NCBI RefSeq assembly: GCF_040538665.1
Contig: NZ_JBEWXT010000001.1
Coordinates: 1,328,501 to 1,392,500 of the forward strand
Source of the DNA: Aureibaculum sp. 2308TA14-22
GTDB taxonomy: Bacteria > Bacteroidota > Bacteroidia > Flavobacteriales > Flavobacteriaceae
Length of the DNA: 64,000 nucleotides
Direction: 5' to 3'
The notes beneath the pieces are model-generated. The model did not search any database, was not told the origin of the DNA, and was given only the letters and a program-made list of their open reading frames with translations. Both the position numbers and the translations under genes were made by a program. This document shows, piece by piece, positions 46,028 through 54,149 of this stretch (positions are counted from its first letter, which is position 1; every line of letters begins with the position of its first letter).

Positions 46028-46852
46028 ATGAAAAAATTAAATTTACTTTATATATTATTTTGTGTTGGCTTTATAGCAAATGCACAGTTACAGCACGAAG
46101 ATTTTAATGCAGCTGGTATTCCAGAAGGATGGTCAGTTACAAATGCAGAAAACGGACATTCTTGGATGTTCGGTTATAAAAACGATTTAAAAGGAAGTGG
46201 AATTCATAATCCAGCTTCATTTCAATCAGGCGGTGTGGTTTTTAACGACTACAATGCTGGTGATTTTAACCATAATGTGGTTGGCTTAACAAGCCCTTCA
46301 ATCAATTTGGTCGAAAAGAATATTATCGAGGCAAACATTGAAATTACTTATAACCTAAGATCTTTTGCTAACGACGGAAGCTTTAAAATAAATGTTTGGG
46401 ATGGAGAGGTATGGCAAAATATTTTAACAACATCTGATGATTCAGGTGCTAAAGACAGTGGAGAACATACCACAAACATGTTTGATGTAACAGAATATAT
46501 CAATAGCGATTTTAAAGTGCAATTTGTATATGATGATGAAAATTCACGTACATGGGGTCTAGGAATAGATGATTATAAGTTATCGGGTATAGAAGCATCA
46601 AAAATTGACGGCCTTGAAAGCATTGGTTTTAAATATTACCCAAATCCTGTAATTGGTGGTGAGTTGACATTGTTGTCTAGTAAAGATATTTCATCTATCA
46701 ATGTTTATAATAGCATAGGACAACGAATAATGTTCAAAGAATCGTTAAACTTAGAATCTAAACTGAACATGAAACATTTGGCTTCTGGGGCTTATGTTGT
46801 AAAAGTAAACATAGGTGAGAACACAGGTGTGTTTAAAGTTATAAAACCATAA
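46028..46852 (+). CDS. T9SS type A sorting domain protein with choice-of-anchor/adhesin-like domain
   Basis: The ATG at 46028, with AGAAAG just before it, gives a standard signal peptide (MKKLNLLYILFCVGF to NAQLQ); the frame also runs upstream to 45986 through a TTG that overlaps the preceding gene. The 274-residue product has an adhesin-type jelly-roll (HEDFNAAGIPEGWSV, then VVGLTSPSINL and DDYKLSG) and a C-terminal type A sorting domain (FKYYPNPVIGGELTL to GAYVVKVN). It is exported by the type IX system and attached to the cell surface or released. Confidence 0.92.
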   Translation: MKKLNLLYILFCVGFIANAQLQHEDFNAAGIPEGWSVTNAENGHSWMFGYKNDLKGSGIHNPASFQSGGVVFNDYNAGDFNHNVVGLTSPSINLVEKNIIEANIEITYNLRSFANDGSFKINVWDGEVWQNILTTSDDSGAKDSGEHTTNMFDVTEYINSDFKVQFVYDDENSRTWGLGIDDYKLSGIEASKIDGLESIGFKYYPNPVIGGELTLLSSKDISSINVYNSIGQRIMFKESLNLESKLNMKHLASGAYVVKVNIGENTGVFKVIKP

Positions 46853-46880
46853 AGATTAGTGATTGTTGGTTAATTGAAAG

Positions 46881-46904
46881 AGGCTCTGTAATGGGGCCTT
46901 TTTT
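46881..46904 (+). terminator. Intrinsic terminator after the T9SS protein gene
   Basis: AGGCTC (46881-46886) pairs with GGGCCT (46894-46899) around a 7-base loop, followed by a T run to 46904. It lies 28 bp after the stop, between that gene and the convergent prfC. Confidence 0.75.
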
Positions 46905-46950
46905 GTTTTTATCGCTTTGAATCACAATATCGCTGCCACTTCGAGCATTA

Positions 46951-48537
46951 TTAAAATTCACTCGTAAAGTGCAGTTTCACGCTCGGGTATTTACTTTGCG
47001 TCATTTGAATAGTAAAAGCGGAATCAGCTAAAAACACCAATTGACCTTGTTTGTCTTTGGCCAAGTAACGTTGTTTGACACGCTTAAAATCAGCAAACTC
47101 ATTGTTTTTAGAATCAGCAGGTTCTACCCAACAGGCTTTATGAACGTTTAGATTTTCATAAGTACATTTGGCTCCATATTCATGCTCTAATCTATATTGG
47201 ATAACTTCATATTGTAACGCACCAACCGTTCCAATCACTTTTCTACCGTTCATTTCTAAGGTAAATAATTGGGCAACTCCTTCATCCATCAACTGATCCA
47301 AACCTTTATGCAACTGTTTGGATTTCATTGGGTCAGCATTGTTCACATAACGAAAATGTTCAGGTGAAAAGCTGGGTATTCCCTTAAAGTTTAACGCTTC
47401 ACCTTCAGTTAGTGTATCGCCTATTTTAAAATTTCCAGTATCATGTAAACCAACAATATCACCTGGAAAAGATTCTTCAACGATTTCCTTTTTCTCGGCA
47501 AAAAACGCGTTGGGGCTTGAAAATTTTAGCTTTTTATTGTGCCGAACGTGCAAATATGGGGCATTTCGTTTAAAAATGCCAGATACAATTTTTACAAACG
47601 CTAAACGATCTCTATGTTTCGGATCCATATTGGCATGGATTTTAAATACAAATCCCGTCAATTCCTTTTCTTTAGAATCCACCAAACGCTCTTCAGCTTT
47701 TTTTGGTTGTGGAGAAGGGGCTATTTCAATAAAGCAATCCAACAATTCTTTTACTCCAAAATTATTTAAGGCCGAACCGAAAAAAACAGGTTGTTGCTTT
47801 CCGTTTCTATAGGCTTCCAAATCAAAATCAGGATACACCTCAATGGCCAATTCCAATTCTTCTCGTAATTGATTAGCGGCTTTTTCACCAATCATTTCAT
47901 CCAATTCAGGGTTATTAACATCACTAAATTCAACACCTTCAGAAACTACTTGTTTTTTATCTCCAGAAAATAAATTCAGTTTTTTACCCCAAATATTATA
48001 AATTCCTTTAAAATCATAGCCCATTCCAATTGGGAAGCTTAAAGGCGTTACTGTTAAACCTAATTTTTGCTCTACTTCATCCAACAAATCAAAAGCATCT
48101 TTACCCTCACGGTCTAATTTATTGATAAAAACAATAATTGGAATATTTCGCATTCGGCAGACTTCCACTAGTTTTTCCGTTTGCTCTTCAACTCCTTTGG
48201 CAACATCAATCACCACAATAACACTATCTACAGCAGTTAAGGTTCTAAAAGTGTCTTCAGCAAAATCTTTATGCCCAGGTGTATCTAAAATATTGATTTT
48301 TTTATCCTTGTAGATAAAAGCTAGCACTGATGTAGCTACAGAAATACCACGTTGGCGTTCAATTTCCATAAAGTCAGATGTAGCCCCTTTTTTGATTTTG
48401 TTATTTTTTACGGCTCCTGCCTCTTGGATAGCACCACCAAACAACAATAATTTTTCTGTTAACGTAGTTTTACCAGCATCAGGGTGCGATATAATACCAA
48501 ACGTTCTTCGGCGTTGTATTTCTTCTAAAAAGGACAT
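46951..48537 (-). CDS. prfC: Peptide chain release factor 3
   Basis: A 528-residue translational GTPase: G1 SHPDAGKTTL, G3 DTPGHKDF, G4 NKLDREGKDAFD, then the RF3-specific domains II and III (IGMGYDFKGIYN, GVAQLFTLEMNGRKVIGTVGALQYEV). It recycles RF1 and RF2 from the ribosome after peptide release using GTP. The length and the GxxxEIExQRGIS segment (switch I, ATSDFMEIERQRGISV) distinguish it from EF-G. A clear -7 box precedes it. Confidence 0.97.
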   Translation of the reverse strand: MSFLEEIQRRRTFGIISHPDAGKTTLTEKLLLFGGAIQEAGAVKNNKIKKGATSDFMEIERQRGISVATSVLAFIYKDKKINILDTPGHKDFAEDTFRTLTAVDSVIVVIDVAKGVEEQTEKLVEVCRMRNIPIIVFINKLDREGKDAFDLLDEVEQKLGLTVTPLSFPIGMGYDFKGIYNIWGKKLNLFSGDKKQVVSEGVEFSDVNNPELDEMIGEKAANQLREELELAIEVYPDFDLEAYRNGKQQPVFFGSALNNFGVKELLDCFIEIAPSPQPKKAEERLVDSKEKELTGFVFKIHANMDPKHRDRLAFVKIVSGIFKRNAPYLHVRHNKKLKFSSPNAFFAEKKEIVEESFPGDIVGLHDTGNFKIGDTLTEGEALNFKGIPSFSPEHFRYVNNADPMKSKQLHKGLDQLMDEGVAQLFTLEMNGRKVIGTVGALQYEVIQYRLEHEYGAKCTYENLNVHKACWVEPADSKNNEFADFKRVKQRYLAKDKQGQLVFLADSAFTIQMTQSKYPSVKLHFTSEF

Positions 48538-48556
48538 GTTTATTTTTTATGGACGG

Positions 48557-48564
48557 CAAAGATA
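48557..48564 (-). promoter_or_regulatory. prfC -7 box (TATCTTTG)
   Basis: CAAAGATA on the plus strand reads TATCTTTG on the minus strand, exact TAnnTTTG, 19 bp before the prfC start. A -33 TTG is not obvious. Confidence 0.55.
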
Positions 48565-48647
48565 ATGAACTTATCTTGACTTTTTCCTTTTCTCGAAAAA
48601 TGACGTTAACCTAACCCTTTTCCCTGCTTTTTTGTGAAAGAGTAGTT

Positions 48648-48866
48648 TTAATCAGGTAAAGTTTTAATATAAAAACCATTCGTTTGTACCAAACCGATTA
48701 CATCTTGCTCCGAAAGGTTTTTTGTAGATTCAATCCTAAGTACATTGTCAATATCTTCAAGGTCAATAGACCAGTTAATAATATCCTTATTGCCATTAAA
48801 TACTGGTTTTAAAGATTTTACCTTCTTTTTTGATTTAATATCTGTCTTAAATATAAGTAGTTCCAT
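48648..48866 (-). CDS. Small protein with HMA-like plan, in the ECF-sigma operon
   Basis: A 72-residue protein with alternating short strands and helices (ELLIFKTDIKSKKKVKSL, INWSIDLEDIDNVLRIE, LSEQDVIGLVQTNGF) that resembles the ferredoxin-like fold of heavy-metal-associated domains but has no cysteines, so it is not a classical metal chaperone. It follows the membrane protein gene by 8 bp, and the three genes 48648-49833 run as one unit. I have seen comparable uncharacterised proteins in Flavobacteriaceae; family not named. Confidence 0.65.
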   Translation of the reverse strand: MELLIFKTDIKSKKKVKSLKPVFNGNKDIINWSIDLEDIDNVLRIESTKNLSEQDVIGLVQTNGFYIKTLPD

Positions 48867-48874
48867 AATTAATA

Positions 48875-49288
48875 TTATTCTGATTCTGATGTATCGTCTT
48901 TGGTAGGATCAGCTTGTTTCTCTACAAATTGTTTATAATATTGGTCACCTTCCTCTTTCCAAAATTTATCATAGTATTTCCATTTAGAGAAATCGGTCTT
49001 TGAATCGTTTTTACAATCATCGCTCGAACTTTTTGACGATTTTCCACTACTGCCACCCGTACCACAACCTCCAAGAAGTATTTTAAACAATATAAATAAA
49101 CCAGCAGCTTGCCAAAATGTAATTGTGGGCAAACCAAAAATTAATGGCATCAACCAGTTCCATAACCACATGACTACAAAGCCAAATAAAATGGCCAGTC
49201 CGGTTATGGCGATAGCACCAAAAATGATAATTCCAACAATTTCTATGGGTGATCTTTCTCTAAACTTATGAGTGAAAAAATTTTTCAT
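48875..49288 (-). CDS. Small membrane protein in the ECF-sigma operon
   Basis: A 137-residue protein with two hydrophobic stretches (IVGIIIFGAIAITGLAIL and WLMPLIFGLPTITFWQAAG), then a Gly/Ser/Lys-rich segment containing two Cys (GGCGTGGSSGKSSKSS, DDCKND) and a charged tail. It begins 2 bp after the sigma-factor gene ends and has no ZAS (HxxxCxxC) or FecR domain, so if it is the anti-sigma partner it is of an unusual kind. Family not recognised. Confidence 0.7.
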   Translation of the reverse strand: MKNFFTHKFRERSPIEIVGIIIFGAIAITGLAILFGFVVMWLWNWLMPLIFGLPTITFWQAAGLFILFKILLGGCGTGGSSGKSSKSSSDDCKNDSKTDFSKWKYYDKFWKEEGDQYYKQFVEKQADPTKDDTSESE

Positions 49289-49290
49289 GA

Positions 49291-49833
49291 TTATTTAATT
49301 TTTTGATTATTAATTTCTAATTCTATTTTTTTATATAATATTCCAATTGCTCTATGTCTTCTGGACATTAGTGTTCCTATGGGAATCCCTGTTTCTTTTG
49401 AAATCTCTTTGTAAGTATATCCTTCAAAGTCTACCGCAATAATAATATCTCTATAGGCTGGTTTTAAGTGTTCAATGCATTTTTTCAACACCGAAATCAT
49501 TAGATCTGGTGTATGGTCTTCTTCAGATGGATTTAATACTTCTGCTAATTCCAATAAATTGTTATCAATATCCGTTGAAGGTGATGATTTACCCGATCGC
49601 ATTACATCAATAATTTTATTTTTGATGGATCGATACACAAAACCAGCTACATTATTTATAGGTGCATACCTATCGGCTCCTGTAAATAACTTTAAGGCGA
49701 CATCTTGAATAATATCTTCTGCATCTCTATTGGCGGTATCACTTATTCGAGTGCTCACATACCTTTTGAGCGATTGGTATTCTCTTCCAAAAAAATCCTT
49801 AAGTTTTTTATTGTTATCTGATTCCAAGTTCAT
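49291..49833 (-). CDS. RNA polymerase sigma factor, ECF (sigma-70) family
   Basis: A 180-residue ECF sigma. Region 2 has ANRDAEDIIQDVALKLF and region 2.4 around NVAGFVYRSIKNKIIDV; region 4 has YRDIIIAVDFEGYTYKEIS followed by the helix-turn-helix GIPIGTLMSRRHRA. It directs polymerase to a small regulon, probably including its own promoter. It leads a tight three-gene operon whose other two members are of unknown function. A perfect palindrome lies about 100 bp upstream (49931-49949). Confidence 0.92.
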   Translation of the reverse strand: MNLESDNNKKLKDFFGREYQSLKRYVSTRISDTANRDAEDIIQDVALKLFTGADRYAPINNVAGFVYRSIKNKIIDVMRSGKSSPSTDIDNNLLELAEVLNPSEEDHTPDLMISVLKKCIEHLKPAYRDIIIAVDFEGYTYKEISKETGIPIGTLMSRRHRAIGILYKKIELEINNQKIK

Positions 49834-49930
49834 TTAAAACCTTTTATAAAGGGTCTTTGATTAAAAAGACGATACTTTTTTAATCTATTGCATTTTTTTC
49901 AATATTTTTTTAGGAAGTTAGTGAAGATTA

Positions 49931-49949
49931 TGCTATTAATATAATAGCA
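49931..49949. promoter_or_regulatory. Perfect palindrome upstream of the ECF sigma gene
   Basis: TGCTATTA-ATA-TAATAGCA, 8-bp arms with a 3-bp centre, about 98 bp before the sigma-factor start. It could be an operator or the weak terminator of a + strand transcript; the minus strand lacks a T run. Confidence 0.45.
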
Positions 49950-50080
49950 TTTCTTTTGGGGTGGGAGTGCGTAACACGGAGCAACAAAAGTTAGTTTTCT
50001 TGCTGAATGTGCTCCAACGGTCTAGTGTATGATTTCATTGTGTGTTTCAGCAACTAAATTAGTAAATACAAACCGAATAT

Positions 50081-50098
50081 AAAATCCGCGAGGATTTT
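50081..50098. other. Stem-loop AAAATCC-GCGA-GGATTTT
   Basis: A perfect 7-bp stem closed by GCGA, which would be a GNRA tetraloop in RNA. It lies 70 bp after the stop of the minus-strand gene 50168-50635 and is not followed by a T run on either strand. Confidence 0.5.
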
Positions 50099-50167
50099 CG
50101 TAAGTAGGCTATAACCTGCAATTTATTTTATACAGTGTTGTGTGTTCGTTTTTTATTCAGTTTATTT

Positions 50168-50635
50168 TCAATCACAATCATTTCTTTCATTCATTATTGC
50201 TCTTTCGTTTAGGTACTTTTGAATAAATTGCTTTGATTTTCCTTCACGATTATAAGATGTACTCCCAATTAGAAAATGATATTTTTTTAAATTTCTTTCT
50301 ATATAAATAGTATCAGAACATTTATTTTTAATTACTCGGTCATTTTCTTTTAAAAAATCATATAGAAAAGCAGGTTCATAATCATAATTCCGGCTATTTT
50401 CGATTCTATATCTATTATTCATGTTTGTAAGTAATAAGTATGTGTTCCCTTTTTCTTCAAAAATGTCTACAACCCTTTCGTCAAAAGTTGTACTCAAGAA
50501 AATATACTCGAAATTTCCTTTTTTCACAATAGTATAAATTGCAAATCCAATTAAAAATATGAATATAAAAATTACTGGCAGATATTCTTTCAAAGTATAT
50601 TTCTTTCCGTCATGTTTTTCAATTAATTGTCTCAA
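50168..50635 (-). CDS. Uncharacterised small membrane-anchored protein
   Basis: A 155-residue protein with one transmembrane helix (LPVIFIFIFLIGFAIYTIV, about residues 19-37) and an extracytoplasmic domain with two Cys (NKCSDTIYI and the final NDCD). No family recognised. It stands alone: 334 bp of stem-rich DNA follows it and an inverted 8-bp repeat (50134-50141, 50686-50693) flanks it. Single-gene units bracketed like this may be recent insertions; whether the gene is expressed cannot be judged. Confidence 0.6.
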   Translation of the reverse strand: MRQLIEKHDGKKYTLKEYLPVIFIFIFLIGFAIYTIVKKGNFEYIFLSTTFDERVVDIFEEKGNTYLLLTNMNNRYRIENSRNYDYEPAFLYDFLKENDRVIKNKCSDTIYIERNLKKYHFLIGSTSYNREGKSKQFIQKYLNERAIMNERNDCD

Positions 50636-50730
50636 TTTCTTCTACAATTTTAAATTTAGATGCTCAAATTGCACATAACATTTGTACAACACTATTATGA
50701 TTATTACCCTTAGATCTACTAGTTATTTTT

Positions 50731-51441
50731 TTACTTAATCACCTCAATCTCCATATATACATCTTCCAAGGGCCATTCGTCACGTCCGGTTTTAACTTTG
50801 GCAATTTTATTTAGTACATCAAAGCCACTAACTACCTCACCAAAAACGGTATGTTCACCGTTTATATGATGTGCACCGTTCTTGTTCTGAATAAAATAAA
50901 ATTCAAACGGATTCGATTTTTTACTGATGTTATTTTCCCATTCTCGTGCTGCAGCTAAGGCTCCGAATTTGTGTTTATGATGTTTTCTAAATTCTGGCGG
51001 TATAGTATAATTTTCGTACTTATTTTTTTGGTTTAAGGTTTTATACCCTTCAGAATTTCCGCCTTGTACAATAAAATCGGGTACGACCCTATGAAAACAG
51101 GTAGTATTAAAGTATCCTGCATTGACTAAAAACAGAAAACTGGCTCGGTGCAATGGCGTATCTTCATATAACTTTACGGTCATAGTCCCCAAACGGGTCT
51201 TAATGCGTACTTTGTTTTCTTCGTGCAATTTTCCATAAGCAATTAAAAAATCTATGGCATTTTTATGGTTAATGGAATCCCAAGCTTTTGGTTCAACTGT
51301 TTTAACTTCTTTGGGTGCAGTTTTTTCTGTTTTCTCAACAGGTTTGGGTTTTACGGTTTCTTGTTGTGCTTCTTTTTTACAACTAAAAATAAAACTGGCT
51401 AAACCGAATAGAAAAAGTATATTTAAAAATGTTCTTTTCAT
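50731..51441 (-). CDS. Peptidyl-prolyl cis-trans isomerase (cyclophilin) lipoprotein
   Basis: The ATG at 51441 is chosen over the GTG one codon upstream. The 236-residue product has a lipoprotein signal (GLASFIFSC), a Lys/Glu/Pro-rich linker (residues 22-55) and a cyclophilin domain: FHRVVPDFIVQGGN, GALAAAREWENN, ISKKSNPFEFYFIQ and GEHTVFGEVVSGFDVLNKI. It should assist folding of exported proteins in the periplasm. The VRIKTRLGTMTVKLYED start of the domain is typical. It faces away from the TlpA gene, with facing -7 boxes in the gap. Confidence 0.92.
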   Translation of the reverse strand: MKRTFLNILFLFGLASFIFSCKKEAQQETVKPKPVEKTEKTAPKEVKTVEPKAWDSINHKNAIDFLIAYGKLHEENKVRIKTRLGTMTVKLYEDTPLHRASFLFLVNAGYFNTTCFHRVVPDFIVQGGNSEGYKTLNQKNKYENYTIPPEFRKHHKHKFGALAAAREWENNISKKSNPFEFYFIQNKNGAHHINGEHTVFGEVVSGFDVLNKIAKVKTGRDEWPLEDVYMEIEVIK

Positions 51442-51446
51442 CACTA

Positions 51447-51454
51447 CAAATATA
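51447..51454 (-). promoter_or_regulatory. Possible -7 box (TATATTTG) for the cyclophilin gene
   Basis: CAAATATA reads TATATTTG on the minus strand; exact TAnnTTTG but only 5 bp from the ATG, so a leaderless transcript would be needed. Confidence 0.3.
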
Positions 51455-51476
51455 AAAGTATTAAACCAAAAGGTTG

Positions 51477-51484
51477 TAAATTTG
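51477..51484 (+). promoter_or_regulatory. -7 box (TAAATTTG) for the TlpA operon
   Basis: Exact TAnnTTTG, 19 bp before the start at 51504. No -33 TTG at the expected spacing. Confidence 0.45.
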
Positions 51485-51503
51485 AAGTGTATAAAAAATC
51501 TAT

Positions 51504-51971
51504 ATGTCGTTAAAGCATTTTATTTTTTCTTTACTGCTATTAATAGTTATAAGTTGTGGCAAAACTACTAAATCAGAAAATACAGCAACCTATACTGATT
51601 TGGAAGGAAATGCTGTTGCTATTTCTTATTTTAAAGGAAAAAGGGTGTTATTAAATTTTTGGGCTACGTGGTGTTTGCCATGTTTGGAAGAAATGCCTTC
51701 TATGGAAAAAGCCCAACAAGTATTAGCATCGGAGAATTATGTGTTTTTATTTGCAACAACTGATAAGCTCAATAAAATTAATAGTTTTAAAGAAAAGCAC
51801 AACTATCCTTTTCAATTTTTACGCTATCAAGAGTCGTTAGATAAATTAAATATCCATGCTTTACCAGTTACTTTTGTTTATAACACAGAGGGTAAATTGG
51901 TTAAGCGAATTGATGGTGCTACGGAATGGGATGCTGAAGAAATGCTAAATCTGTTAAGAGCTATACAATGA
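51504..51971 (+). CDS. TlpA-family thioredoxin-like lipoprotein
   Basis: A 155-residue lipoprotein (signal SLLLLIVISC) with a thioredoxin fold: LLNFWATWCLPCLEEMPSM carries the active CxxC (CLPC), and HALPVTFVYNTEG the cis-Pro loop. TlpA-type proteins reduce disulfides in the periplasm, for example in cytochrome c maturation. Its last 4 bp overlap the start of the sialidase-like lipoprotein (ATGA), a coupled pair. This copy is short, without extra domains. Confidence 0.92.
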   Translation: MSLKHFIFSLLLLIVISCGKTTKSENTATYTDLEGNAVAISYFKGKRVLLNFWATWCLPCLEEMPSMEKAQQVLASENYVFLFATTDKLNKINSFKEKHNYPFQFLRYQESLDKLNIHALPVTFVYNTEGKLVKRIDGATEWDAEEMLNLLRAIQ

Positions 51972-53188
51972 AAAAGTTAGTAGTTTTTTGTACAGTTTTA
52001 ATTGGAGTATTGGCTTCTTGTAAAAAGAATAAGGCTGATATTACGATAAATGATATACCAGTTCCTGTAGCAAAAAGCAGTATGCAACCGTTTTTATTTG
52101 CTAATGGTGATGAATTATTACTCTCTTGGACGGAAAAAATAAATGATTCTTTAGCATCAATTCATTATGCAGAATATTTGAACGAAAAATGGTCTGCACC
52201 CATAAAAGTGGCTGAAGAATATAATTTGTTTGTCAATTGGGCTGATTTTCCTGCAATTGCAAAAAACAATGAGAATATATTGATCCATTATTTACAAAAA
52301 TCTGCACCAACTACCTATGCTTATGATGTCCATTTATTGGTGTCTAGTACTAACGGTAACACCTTTAATACTGACTTTTTATTACATAATGACAATACCA
52401 AAACTGAGCATGGTTTTGTTACCATGCTGCCCTATAAAGACAACTTTTTTGTTACTTGGCTAGATGGTAGAAACATGACTGGAAACGAGCATGGTGAAGA
52501 GCATGGCAGTAATGGAGCTATGAATATTAGAGCGGCTACGGTTTTATCCACCGGAGATGTAATTGATGATGTACTACTAGATGCTAAAACTTGCGAATGC
52601 TGCCAAACCAGTGCAGCGATTACGGCCAAAGGCCCAATAGTTGTGTATAGAGATAGAACGGAGAACGAAGTGAGAGATATTTCCATTTCAAGATTCATTG
52701 ATGGTAGTTGGACAATTCCAAAATCTATTCATAATGATAATTGGGTAATTAAAGGTTGTCCGGTTAACGGACCCAAAGCTACTGCATTTAATGCTACATT
52801 GGCTGTGGCTTGGTTCACCGCTGCTGATAATGTTCCGAAAGTAAATCTTATTTTTTCTGATGACAGTGGCAGCACTTTTAACAAACCGATCCAAATTGAT
52901 GATGGTAAACCCATTGGTAGAGTAGATGTGGCCTTGTTAGATGAAGATAATGCATTGGTAAGCTGGATGGAATCGACCAAGAAAAACGCAGAAATTAAAA
53001 TTTTAAAAGTAAATAAAGATGGAACAACATCTAAACCAATAGTAATAACTGAAATTTCAGCATCAAGGGCTAGTGGATTCCCTCAATTGGAATTGGTGAA
53101 TGGTACAATTTATGTGGCTTGGAATGCTATAGAAGATGATACTACAACTATTAAAATGAAAAGTGTTGATACAACAATTTTTAATTAG
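51968..53188 (+). CDS. Exo-alpha-sialidase-like beta-propeller lipoprotein
   Basis: A 406-residue lipoprotein (signal LIGVLASC) that looks like a sialidase-fold propeller: repeated blades with SxDxGxTF/Asp-box-like turns (SSTNGNTFNTDF, FSDDSGSTFNKPI). The tandem CECCQT motif and EHGEEHGSNG turn are unusual for true sialidases, and the catalytic Arg triad and Tyr/Glu pair cannot be placed with confidence. It is translationally coupled to the TlpA thioredoxin. A role in binding or folding of a periplasmic or surface ligand is inference. Confidence 0.75.
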   Translation: MKKLVVFCTVLIGVLASCKKNKADITINDIPVPVAKSSMQPFLFANGDELLLSWTEKINDSLASIHYAEYLNEKWSAPIKVAEEYNLFVNWADFPAIAKNNENILIHYLQKSAPTTYAYDVHLLVSSTNGNTFNTDFLLHNDNTKTEHGFVTMLPYKDNFFVTWLDGRNMTGNEHGEEHGSNGAMNIRAATVLSTGDVIDDVLLDAKTCECCQTSAAITAKGPIVVYRDRTENEVRDISISRFIDGSWTIPKSIHNDNWVIKGCPVNGPKATAFNATLAVAWFTAADNVPKVNLIFSDDSGSTFNKPIQIDDGKPIGRVDVALLDEDNALVSWMESTKKNAEIKILKVNKDGTTSKPIVITEISASRASGFPQLELVNGTIYVAWNAIEDDTTTIKMKSVDTTIFN

Positions 53189-53205
53189 TAAATTGCAACT
53201 TAATT

Positions 53206-53733
53206 ATGGCAGAAGAACAAGTAATTTTAGTGAACAAAAACGATGAGCAAATTGGTACGATGGCCAAGATGGAAGCTCATGAAAAGGCCTTGTTGCATAG
53301 AGCATTTTCAGTATTTGTATTTAATGATAATGACGAGTTATTATTGCAACAACGTGCGGTCAGCAAGTATCATTCCCCTTTGCTTTGGACAAATACCTGT
53401 TGCAGCCACCAACGTGTTGGTGAAACTAATATTAAAGCCGGTAAAAGACGTTTGTTTGAGGAAATGGGTTTTGAAACCGAATTAAAAAATGTTTTCTCTT
53501 TTATTTATAAAGCTCCTTTTGATAATGGATTAACAGAACATGAATTAGACCATGTAATGGTCGGTAATTATAATCAAGAACCTAATATTAATACAGAGGA
53601 AGTACAAGCCTATAAATGGATGACTTTGAAAGCTGTAAAAAATGATATCGCCAATAATCCAAAAATTTACACCGAGTGGTTTAAGATAATTTTCGATAAA
53701 TTTTATTCGCATATAAAAGAAGCAAAAGCATGA
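53206..53733 (+). CDS. idi: Isopentenyl-diphosphate Delta-isomerase (type I)
   Basis: A 175-residue Nudix-fold isomerase with LLQQRAVSKYHSPLLWTNTCCSHQRVGE, holding the active-site Cys and metal-ligand His, and the Nudix-box-like region AGKRRLFEEMGFE followed by ELDHVMVGNY. It interconverts IPP and DMAPP for isoprenoid synthesis. Length matches type I enzymes. It follows the sialidase-like gene by 17 bp and overlaps queD by 4 bp, so the two share translation. Confidence 0.95.
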   Translation: MAEEQVILVNKNDEQIGTMAKMEAHEKALLHRAFSVFVFNDNDELLLQQRAVSKYHSPLLWTNTCCSHQRVGETNIKAGKRRLFEEMGFETELKNVFSFIYKAPFDNGLTEHELDHVMVGNYNQEPNINTEEVQAYKWMTLKAVKNDIANNPKIYTEWFKIIFDKFYSHIKEAKA

Positions 53734-54149
53734 GAGTAACCGTGAATAGAAAAGCACATTTTAATGCGGCACACCGTTTGTTTAGAACAGATTGGTCCGA
53801 TGAAAAAAATTTAGCGGTGTTTGGTAAATGTAGCAATCCAAAATTTCATGGACATAATTATGATTTGACGGTTTCGGTTACTGGTGAGGTTGATCCAAAA
53901 ACAGGATTTGTGATGGATATGAAGATATTAAAAAACCTTATTAGAACTGAAATTGAAGAGGCTTTTGACCATAAAAATCTAAATGAAGAGGTTATTGAAT
54001 TTAACGATGTTGATGGACTGAACCCAACCGCTGAAAATATTGTTATTGTTATTTGGAACAAATTACGCCCGCATATCTACGCAAAACACGATCTATCTGT
54101 TACGTTGTACGAAACCCCAAGGAATTTTGTGAGCTATAGCGGTAGTTGA
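53730..54149 (+). CDS. queD: 6-carboxytetrahydropterin synthase family (QueD)
   Basis: A 139-residue PTPS-fold protein: FNAAHRLF gives the first zinc His, KCSNPKFHGHNYDL the HxH pair with the catalytic Cys, and MDMKILKNLI plus the late LYETP the rest of the active site. It converts dihydroneopterin triphosphate to 6-carboxytetrahydropterin, on the way to queuosine. It overlaps idi by 4 bp at its start and the convergent PLP enzyme by 16 bp at its end. Confidence 0.93.
   Translation: MRVTVNRKAHFNAAHRLFRTDWSDEKNLAVFGKCSNPKFHGHNYDLTVSVTGEVDPKTGFVMDMKILKNLIRTEIEEAFDHKNLNEEVIEFNDVDGLNPTAENIVIVIWNKLRPHIYAKHDLSVTLYETPRNFVSYSGS

Larger units (their letters stand above)
49834..50167. other. Stem-rich non-coding region upstream of the sigma operon
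   Basis: A 334-bp gap without a supported gene. It holds three inverted repeats: TGCTATTA-ATA-TAATAGCA (49931-49949), GGAGCA/TGCTCC (49978-49983 and 50010-50015), and AAAATCC-GCGA-GGATTTT (50081-50098, with a GNRA-type loop). A short AGTGTTGT (50134-50141) near the end is the inverse of ACAACACT at 50686-50693 on the other side of the lone gene 50168-50635. The sigma-operon promoter must be in the first part. Confidence 0.6.

Noticed and set aside
49834-50167. Integron attC site
   Set aside because: The GTTGTGT near 50138 does not fit the GTTRRRY core, and there is no integrase; only a cassette-like layout is supported.
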